Assembly: GCA_002049455.2 (NCBI GenBank)
Contig: KV918803.1
Span: 186,001-250,000, forward strand
DNA from: Porphyra umbilicalis
Taxonomy: Eukaryota > Rhodophyta > Bangiophyceae > Bangiales > Bangiaceae
Length of the DNA: 64,000 nucleotides
Reading direction: 5' to 3'
The notes under the pieces are model-generated. The model was not told where the DNA came from. It did not search any database and saw only the letters and a program-made list of their open reading frames with translations. Position numbers and translations under genes: made by a program. Positions 42,062 through 54,732 of this stretch are shown piece by piece (within the stretch, counting starts at the first letter, position 1; each line of letters starts with the position of its first letter).

Positions 42062-45000
42062 ATGCTGTTCACAGAGAGCTATGGCTCTTATAGCAGCGGG
42101 GAGTCGAGCCATGATGGAGAAGAGCATGGGGACGAGGATACGTACAGCGGGAGCGGCAGCGTCTTCGGCGGTGACGACGGTGGGGACGGGGCGTCAACTC
42201 CTGTTGAGGACTGGGAAGAAGGTACGCACACAGTCGCCAGTTTGTGCTTGTATTCCAGTTGCATTTGGCTTGACTCTGTGTGCGTTCCTTTCCTTGTGCT
42301 GGTTTGGTCCTCTGGGGTCTGTGTGCAGCAGTCTAATAGTCATGCGGCCGTTCCTGTTGTCATTTGTTGCATGTGTATCTCCATGTATTGCTCTGCTTCC
42401 CTCCTCACTTGCTCGCACGCACGACACAGGTGCTGTCATCGACGATGACGAAGATGCCGAAGACAATGACGACGACGACGATCAAGATGACGACGAGGAC
42501 GACGAGGAGGAAGATGGGGATGACGACCTCCACGACATGGATGACATGGAAGATGACCTAGACGGGGACGACCAGGACGACTTGGACGGCCATGATGAGG
42601 ACGAGGACGAGGACGAGGATGACGGAGAGGGCGACGAAGACGAAGACATGATGGAGCACGAGGACAACTTCTTTGAGATATTCCAACCGTACGAGACGCT
42701 TGTGTACTCGGAGCGCATGAGCGACCTGACGCACCAGCACGGCGGTAGTGGGGACGGGCGCCATGGCGGGGGTTCCCGCGTCGACGCGTCGACGCGCTCG
42801 TTGGCGGCGCAGCTTGGGGCGACGACCTCTACCCGGGCAGCGGACGGCATGGGCTTGTCCCCTGCTGACCTGGTGCCCCTTCCGATACTGGGCATGGGCG
42901 GCTACGATTGGAACCGAATGGGGATGCAGGCGGCGTTGGCCAACGCAGACCCGTCCCTTCTCTCCGTCCTGTCCCGGGTGGACCCTCGCACCCTCCTCTT
43001 TGCGCTCGGTTGGGATCCACTCATGGGTGCGGAAGGGGGCCCGCAAACAGCTGATTTTAGGGCCATTCGCGCTCAGATGGCGTCGATGCCCTTCCGGGGG
43101 GACATTGGAGGGCTGCTCCGACAAGCCAGTGGCTATGCTGACCTCGACGGAGGGTGTGCCCCGGCGACGCCTGTGGATCCGTCGACACGCCTCCACCGTG
43201 CATTGTGTCGCTCCGTTTCGAGCGGTGTAGCTGCCTTCCCGCCACGCCGTCTCCCCCCAAGCTTGGACCGGGGTGTCGGAGGTGGTAGCGGCGGCGGCGG
43301 GGACTCGTCGGCGCTAGCGACGGTGTACCGGAATCTGGCGGCGTCGGGTATCGTGCTGCCGCCTCGGGCGTCAGGCCCGCTCGCGTCGTCCCTGACCCGC
43401 GGTGGCGCCAGCGGTGGCACGGCGGCGGGGAGCCTCGGCACCGGCATGCTCGTCGGTGGGGAGCTGGGTGGCTCCGTGCCGACCCTCCTTCCCAACGGGC
43501 GGGGCTCCATGCCTAACGGGCTGACCGGCCTCTCTGCCTCCCTCTCGGCACTGGCGCATTATGGGCCAGGCCCGTTTGGTTGTGACGGCGGCGGCCTCGG
43601 GCAGTCGGGCATGTCGGCCGCAGACAGCAGCAGTGCCCCTAGCGTACGGCGGGGGTTGGAACGCCTCGCCGCGCGGTGGCGCTACGAGCCACCGAGCGTC
43701 GTCGGCCATGCTGCGGAGTTGGACTCAGAAGGGACCCCGACTGAGGATGGTCCCCGCCGCGCTGCGGTCGAGTCAGTCGACGCGTCCTTCGTTGCCATGC
43801 TGACCACATTTGGGGATGCGGACAGTGCCATGCTGTCTGCTCGGGATGCCGCCACGCGGATTCGGCAAGACTTGGCGGCCGCACGCGAGCGTGTCGCGGA
43901 AGCGGCCGCGGCGGAGGCTGCGTCCGCCGAGGCAGACGCGGCGCGGGCCGAAGCTGCGCCGGAGCAGCCGGCCATGGATGCGTCGCCATCGACGGAATCC
44001 GGCGCTGGCGGGCGGCCAATGTCGACTGCCACCGATGAGGGCGACGCGCTAGCCGCCCGCGTTGGAGCCATTGGGGTGGTTAGCCCGATGGCATCTCCTG
44101 GGGGCCCCAGCGCAGCGGGCAGCAATGCGGGCGACGACGCCGCGGCAGCGGCGGCGAGAGGCGCCTCTGCCGGGACGGGCGACCGGCCAGACACCCCTGC
44201 AGTAACGGCAAGGGGAGACCGCCCTGCCGAGACGCCCGCGACTACGGCGGCGGCCAGAAATCCCAGCGGAACCGGTACGGAAGCGGCGTCGGCGGCTCCT
44301 GCCGCATCGGGTGGGACACCCGCTCAGCCCGGGGCCGCGTCGCCCGCCGAAGCTGCTGCCCCCATCCCTGCGGCCATCACAGACGGTGATTTCACGGCCA
44401 TTGGGCTGGCCCGCGCTTCAGTTGCGGGCATCTCCATGTCGGCCCCCGCCGATGATACGCCACGCGTCATTGAGGCGGCCACGGAAGCGACGGGCGTGGA
44501 TCCGACTTTCTTGTCGGCCCTGCCGTCGGACATGCGCTTGGAACTCCTTAACGGCCTTGTGACGTCACCGCCCGCGGCCCGGGCGACCGACGGCGGGGAT
44601 GCGGCGCCCGCGGCGCCCGCCGCGCCCGTGGCCGCCCAGCCCGCCGTCGCAGCCGCGTCCGACAGGTCGGCGACCGCGGCTGGCGAAGCCCCCGCTGACG
44701 CCCCTGCGGCGGCGGCCGCCGAGCCTGACGCGGAAGCCCGCCGTGTCGTTGCCGTGCTGGGTGCTACGTCTCTCAACCCCGATTTTCTCGCCGCCTTGCC
44801 GCCCGACCTGCGCGGAGATGCCCTCACGGAGGAAGCCCGCCACGACTTGGAGCAACACAACCGGCATGGCGGGGAGGCGGGCGGCGGTGAGGCGGCCGCT
44901 GCGGCGGCTGGTGGCGGCGGCGGCGGGCTGGGCGGGGATGGCGTCGGCGGAATGGGGGATATGGACAATGCGACCTTTTTGGCGACGCTGGGCCCTGCCC

Positions 45001-48000
45001 TTCGGGAGGAGATCCTGGTCACGTCAGATGCAGCATTTTTGGCGACGCTTCCACCTGCCGTGGCGGCCGAGGCGCGCCTGCTGCGGCAGCGCGCGCTTAG
45101 CCAGCAGCGGGCGCGCCTCGCCGCCCACACGTGGACGGATAATGACGGGCGGGTCCATGGGGATATGGACGCGGGCATTCCGATTGTCGCCGGCGTCGAC
45201 GATGGCAGCGTTGAGGCGGCGGCAATGTTTGACGCCCGCGCCGCCTATATGCGGCGTCGCGGGCGGGCAAGCGGGCGCGATGCGGGCGACCCGGATGATG
45301 GGGTCTACGCCCAGCCACCGCTGCCACTGCCCCACCTCGACGCTGCTGCGCTCGGTGCCGTTGTGCGACTGCTCGTCGCCCGCGACGCGCCGCGGACCAT
45401 GGTTCACCGCGTGTTGACGGGCGCGTGCCGGGTGCCGTCTGCACGTGATGAGGTCCTGCACGCCGCGCTGGACCTGGCCGAGGCACGCGCGACGGGCAGC
45501 TTGAGCGCGTCTGCCGAGTTCCGATGTGGCTCTGACGGCGCAGGCGACGGAGGGATTGTCAAGATGCACCTCGTGGTGCCAGGCCCGGCCGCCGAGCCGA
45601 CGGGCGAGGGGGCGGCGCCGGCTACGCGCGGGCCAGGCGAGCAGCGAGCGCGGCCAAAGGTCAAGGTCATGGCCGCGAAGAGCGAGAGCGCCGACGCGGG
45701 TGTCGTTGTCCGACGGGCGTTGGAGCTGCTTCAAACACTTGCCAAGGACAACGAGGACGTAGCGCGGGCGCTTGCGTCGCCGACTCCACCCGACGTCACT
45801 GACGGCACGCCGTCGTCAGACTCACCCGCTAAGGCAGACGGTGGTGCTGACGCAGGCGAGGCGCCCAAGGGCGACACCGCCGCGCATGACGCCGCCCCGG
45901 CCACCGCGGCAGACTGTGCTCCGCCGGCAGCCACTTCTTCAGCTGCGGATGCGCGCCCTCCCTTTATGGCTCGTCTTATTGCGCTACTCACGTCCCGGCT
46001 GCTGCGCCGCAGCAGCCCGACGATTGAGTTGCTGCTCAGCCTGTTGTCCACTGTGTGTCATGCGATTCCGCCAGCGGCTGAGGACGCGCCAGTCGACACT
46101 GAGGCGGGTGGCGACGCCGGGGCGGGTGGGGAACCGGGCGAGGCAGATGCCGGCACCGCGGACGGCGATGCGGGGACGGCTGCCGCCGCTTCTGGCACAT
46201 CCCAACCTCCTGCGGCAGGCAGTGCCGTTGAGGAGGGTGGTGCCAGCAACGGTGCGGCAGACCCGACGTCTGACGCGTCGCGGCCAGCTGCGTCAACAAC
46301 TGCGGATGATACACCAGCTGCTGCCCCCGAAACGGGCGGTAGCACCCCGATGCCTGATGCGGGTGCGTCTGACTCGGCTGACGCCCGCATGCAAGATGAT
46401 AAGAGAATATCCACGGCTGACGGGGACGAGGAGGAGCTCGAGCCCCCTGTGGCGAGCGCCACCCATGAGGACGCCGATCCCGCTGCCGCCCGCGTCCCTC
46501 GCATTGCCGATAAGGACGTGCGCGCACTGGTGGATGTGGTGCGCCGTGCCGGCTGTACCAGCAAGGGATACGTCCGGGCCAGTGGTGTTTTGGCCCGCCT
46601 CGGGGAGCGCCGTGCTCACGAACAGGTGGCCGTAGCGGCGCTGTGCGAGGCCGTGTTAGCGACAGGCGCCCGTGTGGCGTCCACGCTCGACCGGCTGGTC
46701 AGCCGCATTGACAAGGTTGTTGCGGATCAGCCTGACCGGGGGGCACCTGCCGAGCCTCGCGGCGGGGCTCCCTCCTCAGCAACCCCGTCGGATGATGGTG
46801 GCGCTGCTGGCGCTGAGGTGGCCGTGAAGCACTCCCCCGCGGTGGCGGCGGAGCTGCGCCGCTTCTCTGACACGCCCGCTTCGGATAGTGAGTTGGCTCT
46901 CCTTCGCCTGCTCATGACGCTCGACTCGCTCCTTGGTGCGCGCCGTGCAGCAGCAGCGGCGAATCCTCAAGAGAGCGACGCGGGGGTGACGAGCGCGGCG
47001 GCACTCGATGGCCTCCAACACCTGTGGAACGGTCTGACATCCCTGCTCGATGCCATCCGCGGCAAGGACGTTCGCACTGAGGAGGAGGAGGACGAGTCCA
47101 AGCGCAGCGCTGCCGCGCGGGCGGTGGCGACTGTTGGCAGTCGGCCAAAAGGTGCGCGTTCGGCGTTGCCGCCGGCGCTTGCGCGGTTGGCGCCTCTTAT
47201 TGAGGCCTACTTCCGCGCGCAGTCTGTGATGAACACCAGCGGTGCGGGGAGCCCTGGGGCGGTCGCGCCCGCCGCACCCACGACGGACGCTGCTTCCGGT
47301 GCTGCTGCCACCTCAGACGCCAGCTCGGCCGACGCGGCGGATCCGCTGGCGCGCCAAGGCAGCAGCAGCGGCGGCGGCGCGCTCGCAGTCGATGGTGACG
47401 AGGCTACTGCCTCTCAGACGACCCCCCTTGGGACGTTTATCAATCGCCACCGGGCTGCGGTCAACGCGGTCATCCGGGCAAACCCCAGCCTCCTCGACGG
47501 CAGCCTTCGCAGTTCGCTGTCGCACCCACAGGCGTTGGACTTTGACAACAAGCGCACGTACTTCCGTACGCTCGTTCGCAAGCGCATGTCGGCGGAGGCG
47601 GCAGCGTCGGGTGGGGTGTCCCCGCTGCGCATCCGCGTTCGCCGCGACCAGGTGTTCCAAGATAGCTACCACCAGCTGCGCATGCGGTCGGCGGCGGAGA
47701 TGAAGGGCCGCCTCCACGTGCAATTTATCGGGGAGGAGGGCATCGACGCAGGCGGCGTCACGCGCGAGTGGTACGCGCTGCTCGCGCGCAAGATATTTGA
47801 CGCCAATCATGCGCTGTTTGTGAAGAGCGCCGCCAAGAGCGCGACATACCAGCCAAACGTGGTGTCATACGTCAACGAGGACCACCTGGGGGTGTTCAAG
47901 TTCGCGGGCCGCGTTTTCGGCAAGGCCATCCTCGATGGGCAGCTGCTCGATGCGTACTTCACGCGCGCCTTTTACAAGCACCTGCTCGGCGTCAAGCCGA

Positions 48001-48704
48001 GCTTCTCCGATGTGGAGGCCCTCGACCCGGACCTGCACTCGTCCCTGACGTGGGTGCTCAACAACGACCCTGCGGTACTCGACATGACCATGTCGGCGGA
48101 GCACACAGAGTTTGGCACCACCGACGTGGTCGACCTTATCCCCGATGGCCGCAACATCCCCGTCACCAACGAAAACAAGGCCGAGTACGTGCGGCTGATC
48201 ACGGACCTACGCTTGACCAAGGCCATCCGCCGCCAAATCGACGCCTTCCTGTCGGGCTTCCGGGAGCTCATCCCGGGCTCTGACTTGACCATGTTCAACG
48301 AAGTTGAACTGGAGCTGCTCATGGCCGGCTTGCCAGACATTGACGTGGCGGACCTTAAGGGCAACGTTGAGTACACGGGGTACACCCGGTCCTCTGCGCA
48401 GGTCGACTGGTTCTGGACCTTTGTCTCCCAACTCGGGCGGGAGGACCTGGCGCGCCTCGTCATGTTTGTGACCGGCACCTCCAAGATCCCCATCGAGGGC
48501 TTTGCGGCGCTGCAGGGCATGAACGGGCCCCAAAAGTTCCACATCCACCGCGTGTCGTGCGCCAGCGGGCCCTTCTTCCCGCTCCCGTCGGCGCACACGT
48601 GCTTCAACACCCTCGACTTGCCCCAGTACCCAACGGCGGAGGTGCTCAACAAGCAGCTGCTGTGTGCCATCCGGGAGGGCTCGGAGGGCTTTGGGTTTGC
48701 GTGA
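42062..48704 (+). CDS. UPL1/HUWE1-like HECT E3 ubiquitin ligase
   Basis: Exons 42062-42221 and 42430-48704 (intron GTACGC...ACACAG) give 2144 residues. HECT ligases take ubiquitin from E2 onto a Cys and pass it to substrates. After a Ser/Gly start (MLFTESYGSYSSGE) comes a long Asp/Glu-rich tract (residues about 20-130), as in UPL1 and HUWE1. Ubiquitin-binding-like motifs follow: DPTFLSALPSDMRLELL (about 743), NPDFLAALPPDLRGDAL (about 836), ATFLATLGPALREEIL (about 899) and AAFLATLPPAVAAEA (about 921). The HECT domain starts near 1789 (VFQDSYHQLRMRS) and has the catalytic Cys at 2111 in LPSAHTCFNTLDLPQY, 33 residues from the end. The large N-terminal DUF908/DUF913 region of UPL1 is not seen. 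ATG 42062 is a guess; an acceptor (TTCACAG) at 42074 could instead join an upstream exon. Confidence 0.9.
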
Positions 48705-49176
48705 GTGCTGGGCCTCAGCGTTCCTTTTTTTTTGCAGGTGGTGCTCTGTATGGTTTTGCTTGTGTGCTGCGTCGCCCTCGGTCGGTGGGTGGTGATGGAT
48801 GGGGGAGGGGGGGATGGAAGAGGGCTGCACAATCGATGTGAAGCATGTGTTGAGTGCGTATGTGAGAGAGAAGACATTGTGCCTGACGCAATGGCACCCG
48901 TTTTAAATCCGTTCTTTTCCAAGAAGGGTGCGTAGCCAGTGTCGGTCGAGGCTGATGCCCACTTGGGGCCAGCGACGCGTCGTCGCGGGCGGTGCCCCGC
49001 TGCCTCCGGCTTCCCCTCCTGCACCCGACCGTCCACCCCCCAGCGGCTGCCTGTGACGCAGGCCCCCAGCACACCGCCCTTCCCCCTTGCGCCGCCGACC
49101 GCGCTGCTCCCATCCCCACGCGGTGCCCCCACACCCCCGAGCGCCCGCCGACGGTCACGCGCACCCGCCCCCCTGC
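48705..49176. other. Gap between convergent genes
   Basis: Shared 3' region of the HECT gene and the minus-strand hypothetical. Contains a T-run (48726-48735). No gene. Confidence 0.6.
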
Positions 49177-49354
49177 TCAAGACACCAAGTCCCGCACGCG
49201 CGTGCCCGCCTTGGCCACCTTGCCATCCCCCGCCGACGCGTCGATGCGCGACGCGGCCACCAGGCGCCGCGCAAACAGCTCTGTGAGGCCCTCGGCGGCC
49301 ATGCCGCCGCGGTCGTCACTGCCGCCAACGCTGGTGCCGGCGCCACGACCCCCC

Positions 49355-49388
<34 letters not shown>

Positions 49389-50390
49389 CGGGCGCGCCCG
49401 CCCCCAACGGGCCGCCGGGCGCGCTCGCGTCGCCGCACACGCTGCCACCGCCCCCCCGCCGCGTCGCCAGCGGCAGCGTCGACACGGACGACCCGGCGGC
49501 GGCGGTGCCGCCGGTCGCGGCAGCCGTGGCGGCAGCGGCGGCGGCGGCGGCAGCGGGCGGCAACGCTGGTACAGGCGCCTCGACGCCGACGCTGGCCGCA
49601 GCGTCGAGGGCGGGGGCGGGTCCGCCCTTGAGCACCGCCGCCGCTTTGAGCAACCGCGGGCGGAGGAGCGCCCGCGCGCCACCGCCACCGCCGCTGCTGC
49701 TGCCGCCGCCGCCGCCGCCGCCCTCCTCGGCGGGGACGCTGGCGGCGGCCGCAGCGGCGGCCGCCGCGCCCGTCGGCGCAACGGCCGGGGCGCCCCCCCC
49801 GCCCCACCCGCGTAACCGCCAGCCCGACGATGCCGCTGCCGCCGCGGCGGTGGCGGCCGACGCCGGCGGGGAGTCGCCCCCCGTGGCGGGCGTCGACGGC
49901 GACGGCGCGTCGACCCCGTGCGCGTTCGCCGTCGCGTCGGCGCGGCGGCATGTGGCCGACGCCGCCGCGTGACCGACGGGCCGCCCCGCACCGTCGGTCG
50001 GCGCGGCGGCGGCGGCCGCCACGCCGCCCGCAGCGGCAAATGCACCCGGCGACGCGCCCGCGCCCGCCGGGGAGTGCGGCCGCACCGCATCTGCGGGCGG
50101 CGCAGCGTCCGCCCCCCACCCGCCGTCGGTGGCGGGCGCGGCCGCGCGCGCCGCCGCCGCCGCCGCCGCCCCCCGGCCGACCGCGGGGAGGGCGCCCACG
50201 GGCTCGGCTTGCGGCCCGCCGCGGCGGCCGCCGACACGACCGAACGGGGGCTCACCAGCGCCTCCCACGTGCGGGTGTAGAGGCTGCTGCCGCCGTCACG
50301 GGCGCCGCCAGGCGCGGCGCCGCCCCAGCCTCCGCTGCCCCAGCCTCCGCCGCTGCCCCAGCCTCCGCCGCTGCCCCAGCCTCCGCCGCT

Positions 50391-50443
<53 letters not shown>

Positions 50444-51394
50444 GACGGATGGGTGCCGCCAGGCGCGCCATGAGCGACGCGCGGGCGCCCCAGGCACCCC
50501 CCCCCGCTGCCCCTGGGGAGGTGGCCGAAAAGGGGCTCCCGCCGGCGCCGCCGCCCACGTCGACCGGCGGCAGCGTCGAGCCGCCGCCGCCGCCGTCGGC
50601 AGCGGCACCGAGGGGCGGCGGCACCCCCTGCGCGCTGCTGCGGACCGCCCCGTCGCCACCGCTCGCGTCGCCGTTGGCCGCGCCGCCGCCGCCGCCGCCG
50701 CCACCGCCCACGCTGTCGACGCGCGCGCACGCGCGCACGAGGGCGGGGCTGCTCGGCGGGCACAAGCGCCGCAGGACGTGCTCAATGGCGGCGGCAGCGG
50801 CCGCGTCTGCGTCGGCGCCACTGCCGCCGCCCCCCCCCCCACCTCGTCCGAGCCCCGCGCCACGTACAGGGCGGCGGCGGCGAGGAGGTCGGTCGACTCC
50901 TCCGCGCTGCTGAGCAGGCGCAGCAGCTGCGCCGGCCGCTCCGCGTAGGCGCGGGAGCCGTAGACGCGGTGGAAGCCGGCCGACGCGGTCGGCCGCTCCG
51001 CGTCGTCGGCCGCGGGGGGCGGCGCAAAGTGGGAAAAGTTGAGCATCCGCCGCGCCGTCGGGCGCCGCAAGCCGGCGCCGACCGGCGCGTCGGGGGGGGC
51101 GTGGGCGCCGCCGTCGGCGTCGCCACCGACGCCTTTTTCCGCCTCCTCCTCCTCCTCCTCCTCCTCCTCCTCGGCGTCGGTGCTGCACGGGGGGGCGCTC
51201 CCGCCGTCAAACGCCGCCGTGACGTCCGTGTCGGCTGCCGCAGCGTCGGCCGCGTCCTCCAGGGCCGGCCCCGCCGCGGCGGCCGCCACGAGAAGGTCGA
51301 CGTCCCCGGCGCCCTCCACGGGACCAAACGTGGCCGGGTGGCCCGCACTGACGGCCGACGTACTGGCGGTGGCGGCCATGGCAGTTGCGGCCAT
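49177..51394 (-). CDS. Ala/Gly-rich hypothetical protein, frame broken twice
   Basis: ATG 51394 (MAATAMAATASTSAVSAG) opens about 740 residues spread over three frames. Conserved-looking islands are FHRVYGSRAYAERPAQLLRL with LLAAAALYVARGSDEV in the first frame, IEHVLRRLCPPSSPALVRAC and SLYTRTWEALVSPRSVV in the second, and EGLTELFARRLVAASRIDAS at the end. Between them lie poly-Glu, poly-Gly and poly-Ala. The first shift coincides with an 11-C run at 50830-50840; the second lies near 50170, also in a C-run. The islands continue in order, so this is probably one gene with consensus errors or decay. No family recognised. It converges on the HECT gene and diverges from ORC4. Confidence 0.55.
50338..50443. 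repeat. 18-bp tandem repeats and (GCC)n tract
   Basis: Three copies of CCCCAGCCTCCGCCGCTG lead into about 17 GCC triplets (50390-50443). In the minus-strand gene they encode GSGGGW repeats and poly-Gly. Confidence 0.9.
51142..51172. repeat. (CCT)n tract
   Basis: Ten CCT/CTC triplets encoding a poly-Glu run in the minus-strand hypothetical gene. Confidence 0.9.
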
Positions 51395-52314
51395 GGCGGG
51401 CGGCCGATCCTCGCACGCCGACCGGCGGCGCGTGCCGGCGGTCGTCTGTGCGCGCACGCCGGCGGCGCGGGCCGACGCCGACGCCGCCGGCGATGCCAGC
51501 GGAATCAGCACAGCTCACCGACAGAGGTGATGACCGCTGCTGTGCGGCCGCCCGCGTCGGCCGCGCCGACGGCGGCGGCAAGCTCAACAACCCGACCGAC
51601 GTGGGCGACGGCGGCTGGACGTCGACAGAGCGCCCTGGCCGGCAGGGACGCCCAAAGCAACGCCCCGGCCGTTGGCCATTGCGACGGGCGGCCCCCCTTG
51701 CGTCCTGGGCATGGAGACAGACGGCTGCTGGCCCAGCCATTCCAAGGCCCCGGCCGGTGGCTGACCCAGACGGGGGGGGGCGAGCCGGGCACCCCGACCG
51801 GGGCGGGGCCACCACCACGCAACAGGAAACAGGCGGCCGGCAAACCGCCGGCGGGCTCAGCAATGGGACGAACCGCGTGCACGCACACGCCTTCACCTGC
51901 AGACGGTGGGGAGAATGACAGACAGTGCGGGCGCTCCCGCCCGACGCCGCGCGCCTCATGAACGACAGCTCGGCGGGCTCCCCGCTCGGCTCGTCATGGA
52001 TCCTGGTCGCTCGCTCTTCCCGCAGTACGGCGCGCCAGTCCTGAGAGTTGCCACCCATTTCCGCGCTCAAAAACACGTGTCATCCCAACAAAAGCACGGA
52101 TCAGCGAATCGGCGTGGCGATGGCGAGGCCCTCCCCAAGCGCGACGCCTTTCCCGCGGTGCGACTCGCCCGCCGCGGCAAAGCGGCCCTTTCCCCAGTGG
52201 GGGCCCCCCGCCCACATCCCCGCCTCTCCGTCATGCTCCCCGCGTCCCGCCTGCGGTACGATAGCCTGCATCATCCCGATTTCCCACCCCCTTTTCTAGC
52301 CACCGCTGACCGTC
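51395..52314. other. Divergent intergenic region
   Basis: Lies between the starts of the minus-strand hypothetical and ORC4, and so presumably holds both promoters. No TATA box or gene recognised. Confidence 0.5.
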
Positions 52315-52747
52315 ATGGCGGGGGCAACCCCCCCCCCCGCCGCCGACGCGGCCTTCCTCGACGTGCTCGTCGACACGGCGCGGCAGCGGCTGGTGGCCCC
52401 CCCCCCCGACGTCCCCCTCCCCCCCGGCCTGGAGCGCGTCGTCATTGACGTGACGACCACCCTCCGCAAGGTCCTCTCTGGCGTGCGCGAGCCAACCTCC
52501 TTCCTCATCGTCGGCCCGCCCGGCGGCGGCAAAGGCGCCGTCCTCGCCCGCGTCGTCGCGGCGCTCGCCACGCCCGCCCTCACCCGCCCCGCCTCGCCGC
52601 CCGTCCCACAAGTCGCCATCGTGCGCCTCGGCGGCGGCCACGCGGGCGACGACAAGGCGACGCTGCGGGAGGTGACGGCGCAGCTGGGCGTTGCCGCCGC
52701 GCGCGTGTCGGCCGACCCCGCCGACGGCGGGTTTGTGGTCGACACGG

Positions 52748-52785
<38 letters not shown>

Positions 52786-53137
52786 GGCGCGTGGTCGGTG
52801 CTCAAGGCGATGGAAACGCACCTGCGCGTCTTGTCCGCCGCGTCCACGGGCGTGCTGTTTGTGCTCGAGGAGTTTGACACGTTTGCGGCGGCCGCGGCGG
52901 GCGACGGGGCGACGAGCCTCCTCTACACGCTCCTGAATATTATCGGCTCGGGGGGGGTCCGCGCCGCGCTGCTGTGCTCGACGGCGCACGTGGCGCCGAC
53001 GGACGGGTTGGAGAAGCGGGTGCGCTCCCGCTTTGCCCACCGGCAGCTGGTGCTCGACGGCGGGGGGGTGTCGGACACGGTCGCGTTTTTGCGCCGCGCG
53101 CTCACGTTGCCGACGGCGGTGGCGGGGGCGGCCGCCG

Positions 53138-53179
<42 letters not shown>

Positions 53180-53658
53180 GCGCCGCTGCCGCCGCCGCCC
53201 CTGCGGCGGGCGCGACGGCCGCCGACGTCGCGCCAACGGCGGCGGATGTTTTGGCCGCGTGGAACGCCGACGTCCACGACTTTTGCGCGCACCCAATCAC
53301 CCGCGCCGCCGTCGACGAGCACCTGCGGCGGGCGGCGGCGGCGGGCCCGCTGCTCGCCGCCGCCTCCCGCACCGTCGGCGCGGTCGGCGTGACGGCGGTT
53401 CACCTCGAGCCGCCCCGCTTTGCCGCCGAAGCCCACCGCGAGTGGTCGGGGGGCGACCCGGGGGACGATGTCACCAGCTCTGGCGCCACCGGCTGCCACG
53501 GCCGCAACTGGTCGCCCGCCTTCGACGGGCTCACGCGCCTCCGCGTCGCGACGCTGCCGCCCGCCGAGGCGGGGCTGCTGGTGGTCGCGCGGCGGCTGGC
53601 GCGCGCCGCCGCCGGCGTGGCCGCCGACGCGGGCGGCGGCGGGGGGGGGGGGGGCACA

Positions 53659-53709
<51 letters not shown>

Positions 53710-54074
53710 GCGCCGCCGGCGCGCCCGTCGGGCGGGCGGCCATCCTCCGCGCCCACGCGGCGCTGCACGTGGCCGGCGGCGGCGGGCGTGGCGGCGGGGT
53801 GTTGCTCGAGGATGGGGGCCGCGCGGCGCTCGGCGCAGAGGCGGTGGACGCGGCGCTGCAGCGGCTCATTGACGCGGAGGTGCTCGTCGAGGTGCCCGCC
53901 GAGGGCGTGGACGGGGCGGACGGGGATGCGGATGCGGATGATGAGCTGGGGGGGGGGGGGGGGGACGGCCTCGCCCTCGTGCTCGCCGTCGACCCGGCGG
54001 TCGTCGACGCGGCGTTGAAGGAGCACGACGGGCTGCCGACGGTCATTGAGCAGTCGGCCAAGTGGCTTGAATGA
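52315..54074 (+). CDS. ORC4: Origin recognition complex subunit 4
   Basis: ORC4 is an AAA+ subunit of the six-part complex that marks replication origins and loads MCM. ATG 52315 (MAGATPPPAADAAFLDVL). Walker A GPPGGGKGA (residues 67-75) has the ORC4-style ending without Ser/Thr. Walker B GVLFVLEEFDTFA (179-191) and the following LLYTLLNI match ORC4, as does LEKRVRSRFAHRQLVL (232-247), the region holding the arginine finger. Poly-Gly inserts at 145-158 and in the middle are unusual. The frame changes at a 14-G run (53641-53654). One added base would join it to the C-terminal winged-helix part (APVGRAAILRAHAALHVAGG) and the end GLPTVIEQSAKWLE. The full length would then be about 586 residues, near the family norm with extra low-complexity linkers. 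Confidence 0.85.
53641..53707. repeat. 14-G run and (CGG)n tract
   Basis: Fourteen G, a short spacer, then about 15 CGG triplets within ORC4. This is the place where the ORC4 frame changes. Confidence 0.9.
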
Positions 54075-54732
54075 TGGGGGGGGGGCGGGCGGGGGCGGGT
54101 GGGCGGCGAGGAGCTGCGGGCGTCTCGGTCGTCCCCTGCTGGGAACAGTGGCGGCGGCTTGGCGCGCCCGACGGCTGCGTCGACAAGCAAAGAGGCACCA
54201 GGCGATCGCAGGCAGGAACGAAATCCACCGTCGGGCAGCACTCCGAAAAGACGAGGGGGCGGGCACGCTGCCCACCGCGTGGGGGATGCAAGCGTACGGA
54301 CGACGGCACCCACGGCTGCGGCGGAGCACGCACGAGTGCGCACTCCACGCCGAAAAAAAAAGAACGAAAAAGGATGGAAGGGAAAAGGGCGAGAGCAATG
54401 CAATGGACGGAACGAGCAACACAAGGTGGCAATAGCACAGAAAAAAAATGCAACGACAGCGATAAACGGGTGTTCACAATGCAGGGTACACACAGGCCGG
54501 GTCGTGAAGCCCTGCGTGCGCTCAACACACAGCACGGAGGGTACCAAACCGGCGTGTCCGTGCGCCCCCCAGCGGCCCCCGCCCGTAGCAGCAAGATAAC
54601 AACAAAAGAGAAAAGCAGAGGCAACCAGGCGACGCAAGCGCACTTGCCGCGAGGAGGGTCACCTGCTCCCCGCTTACTCCTTGTTCCAACGCCGCCGCCG
54701 CCCCGCTCACGTCCCATTGCATGGCCGTCGGC
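54075..54732. other. Gap between convergent ORC4 and SQD1
   Basis: Shared 3' region with A-runs (54353-54362, 54442-54449). No gene. Confidence 0.6.

Noticed and set aside
42222-42429. Reading the HECT ORF straight through from ATG 42081
   Set aside because: That frame gives hydrophobic nonsense. Splicing GTACGC...ACACAG joins two acidic segments typical of UPL1.
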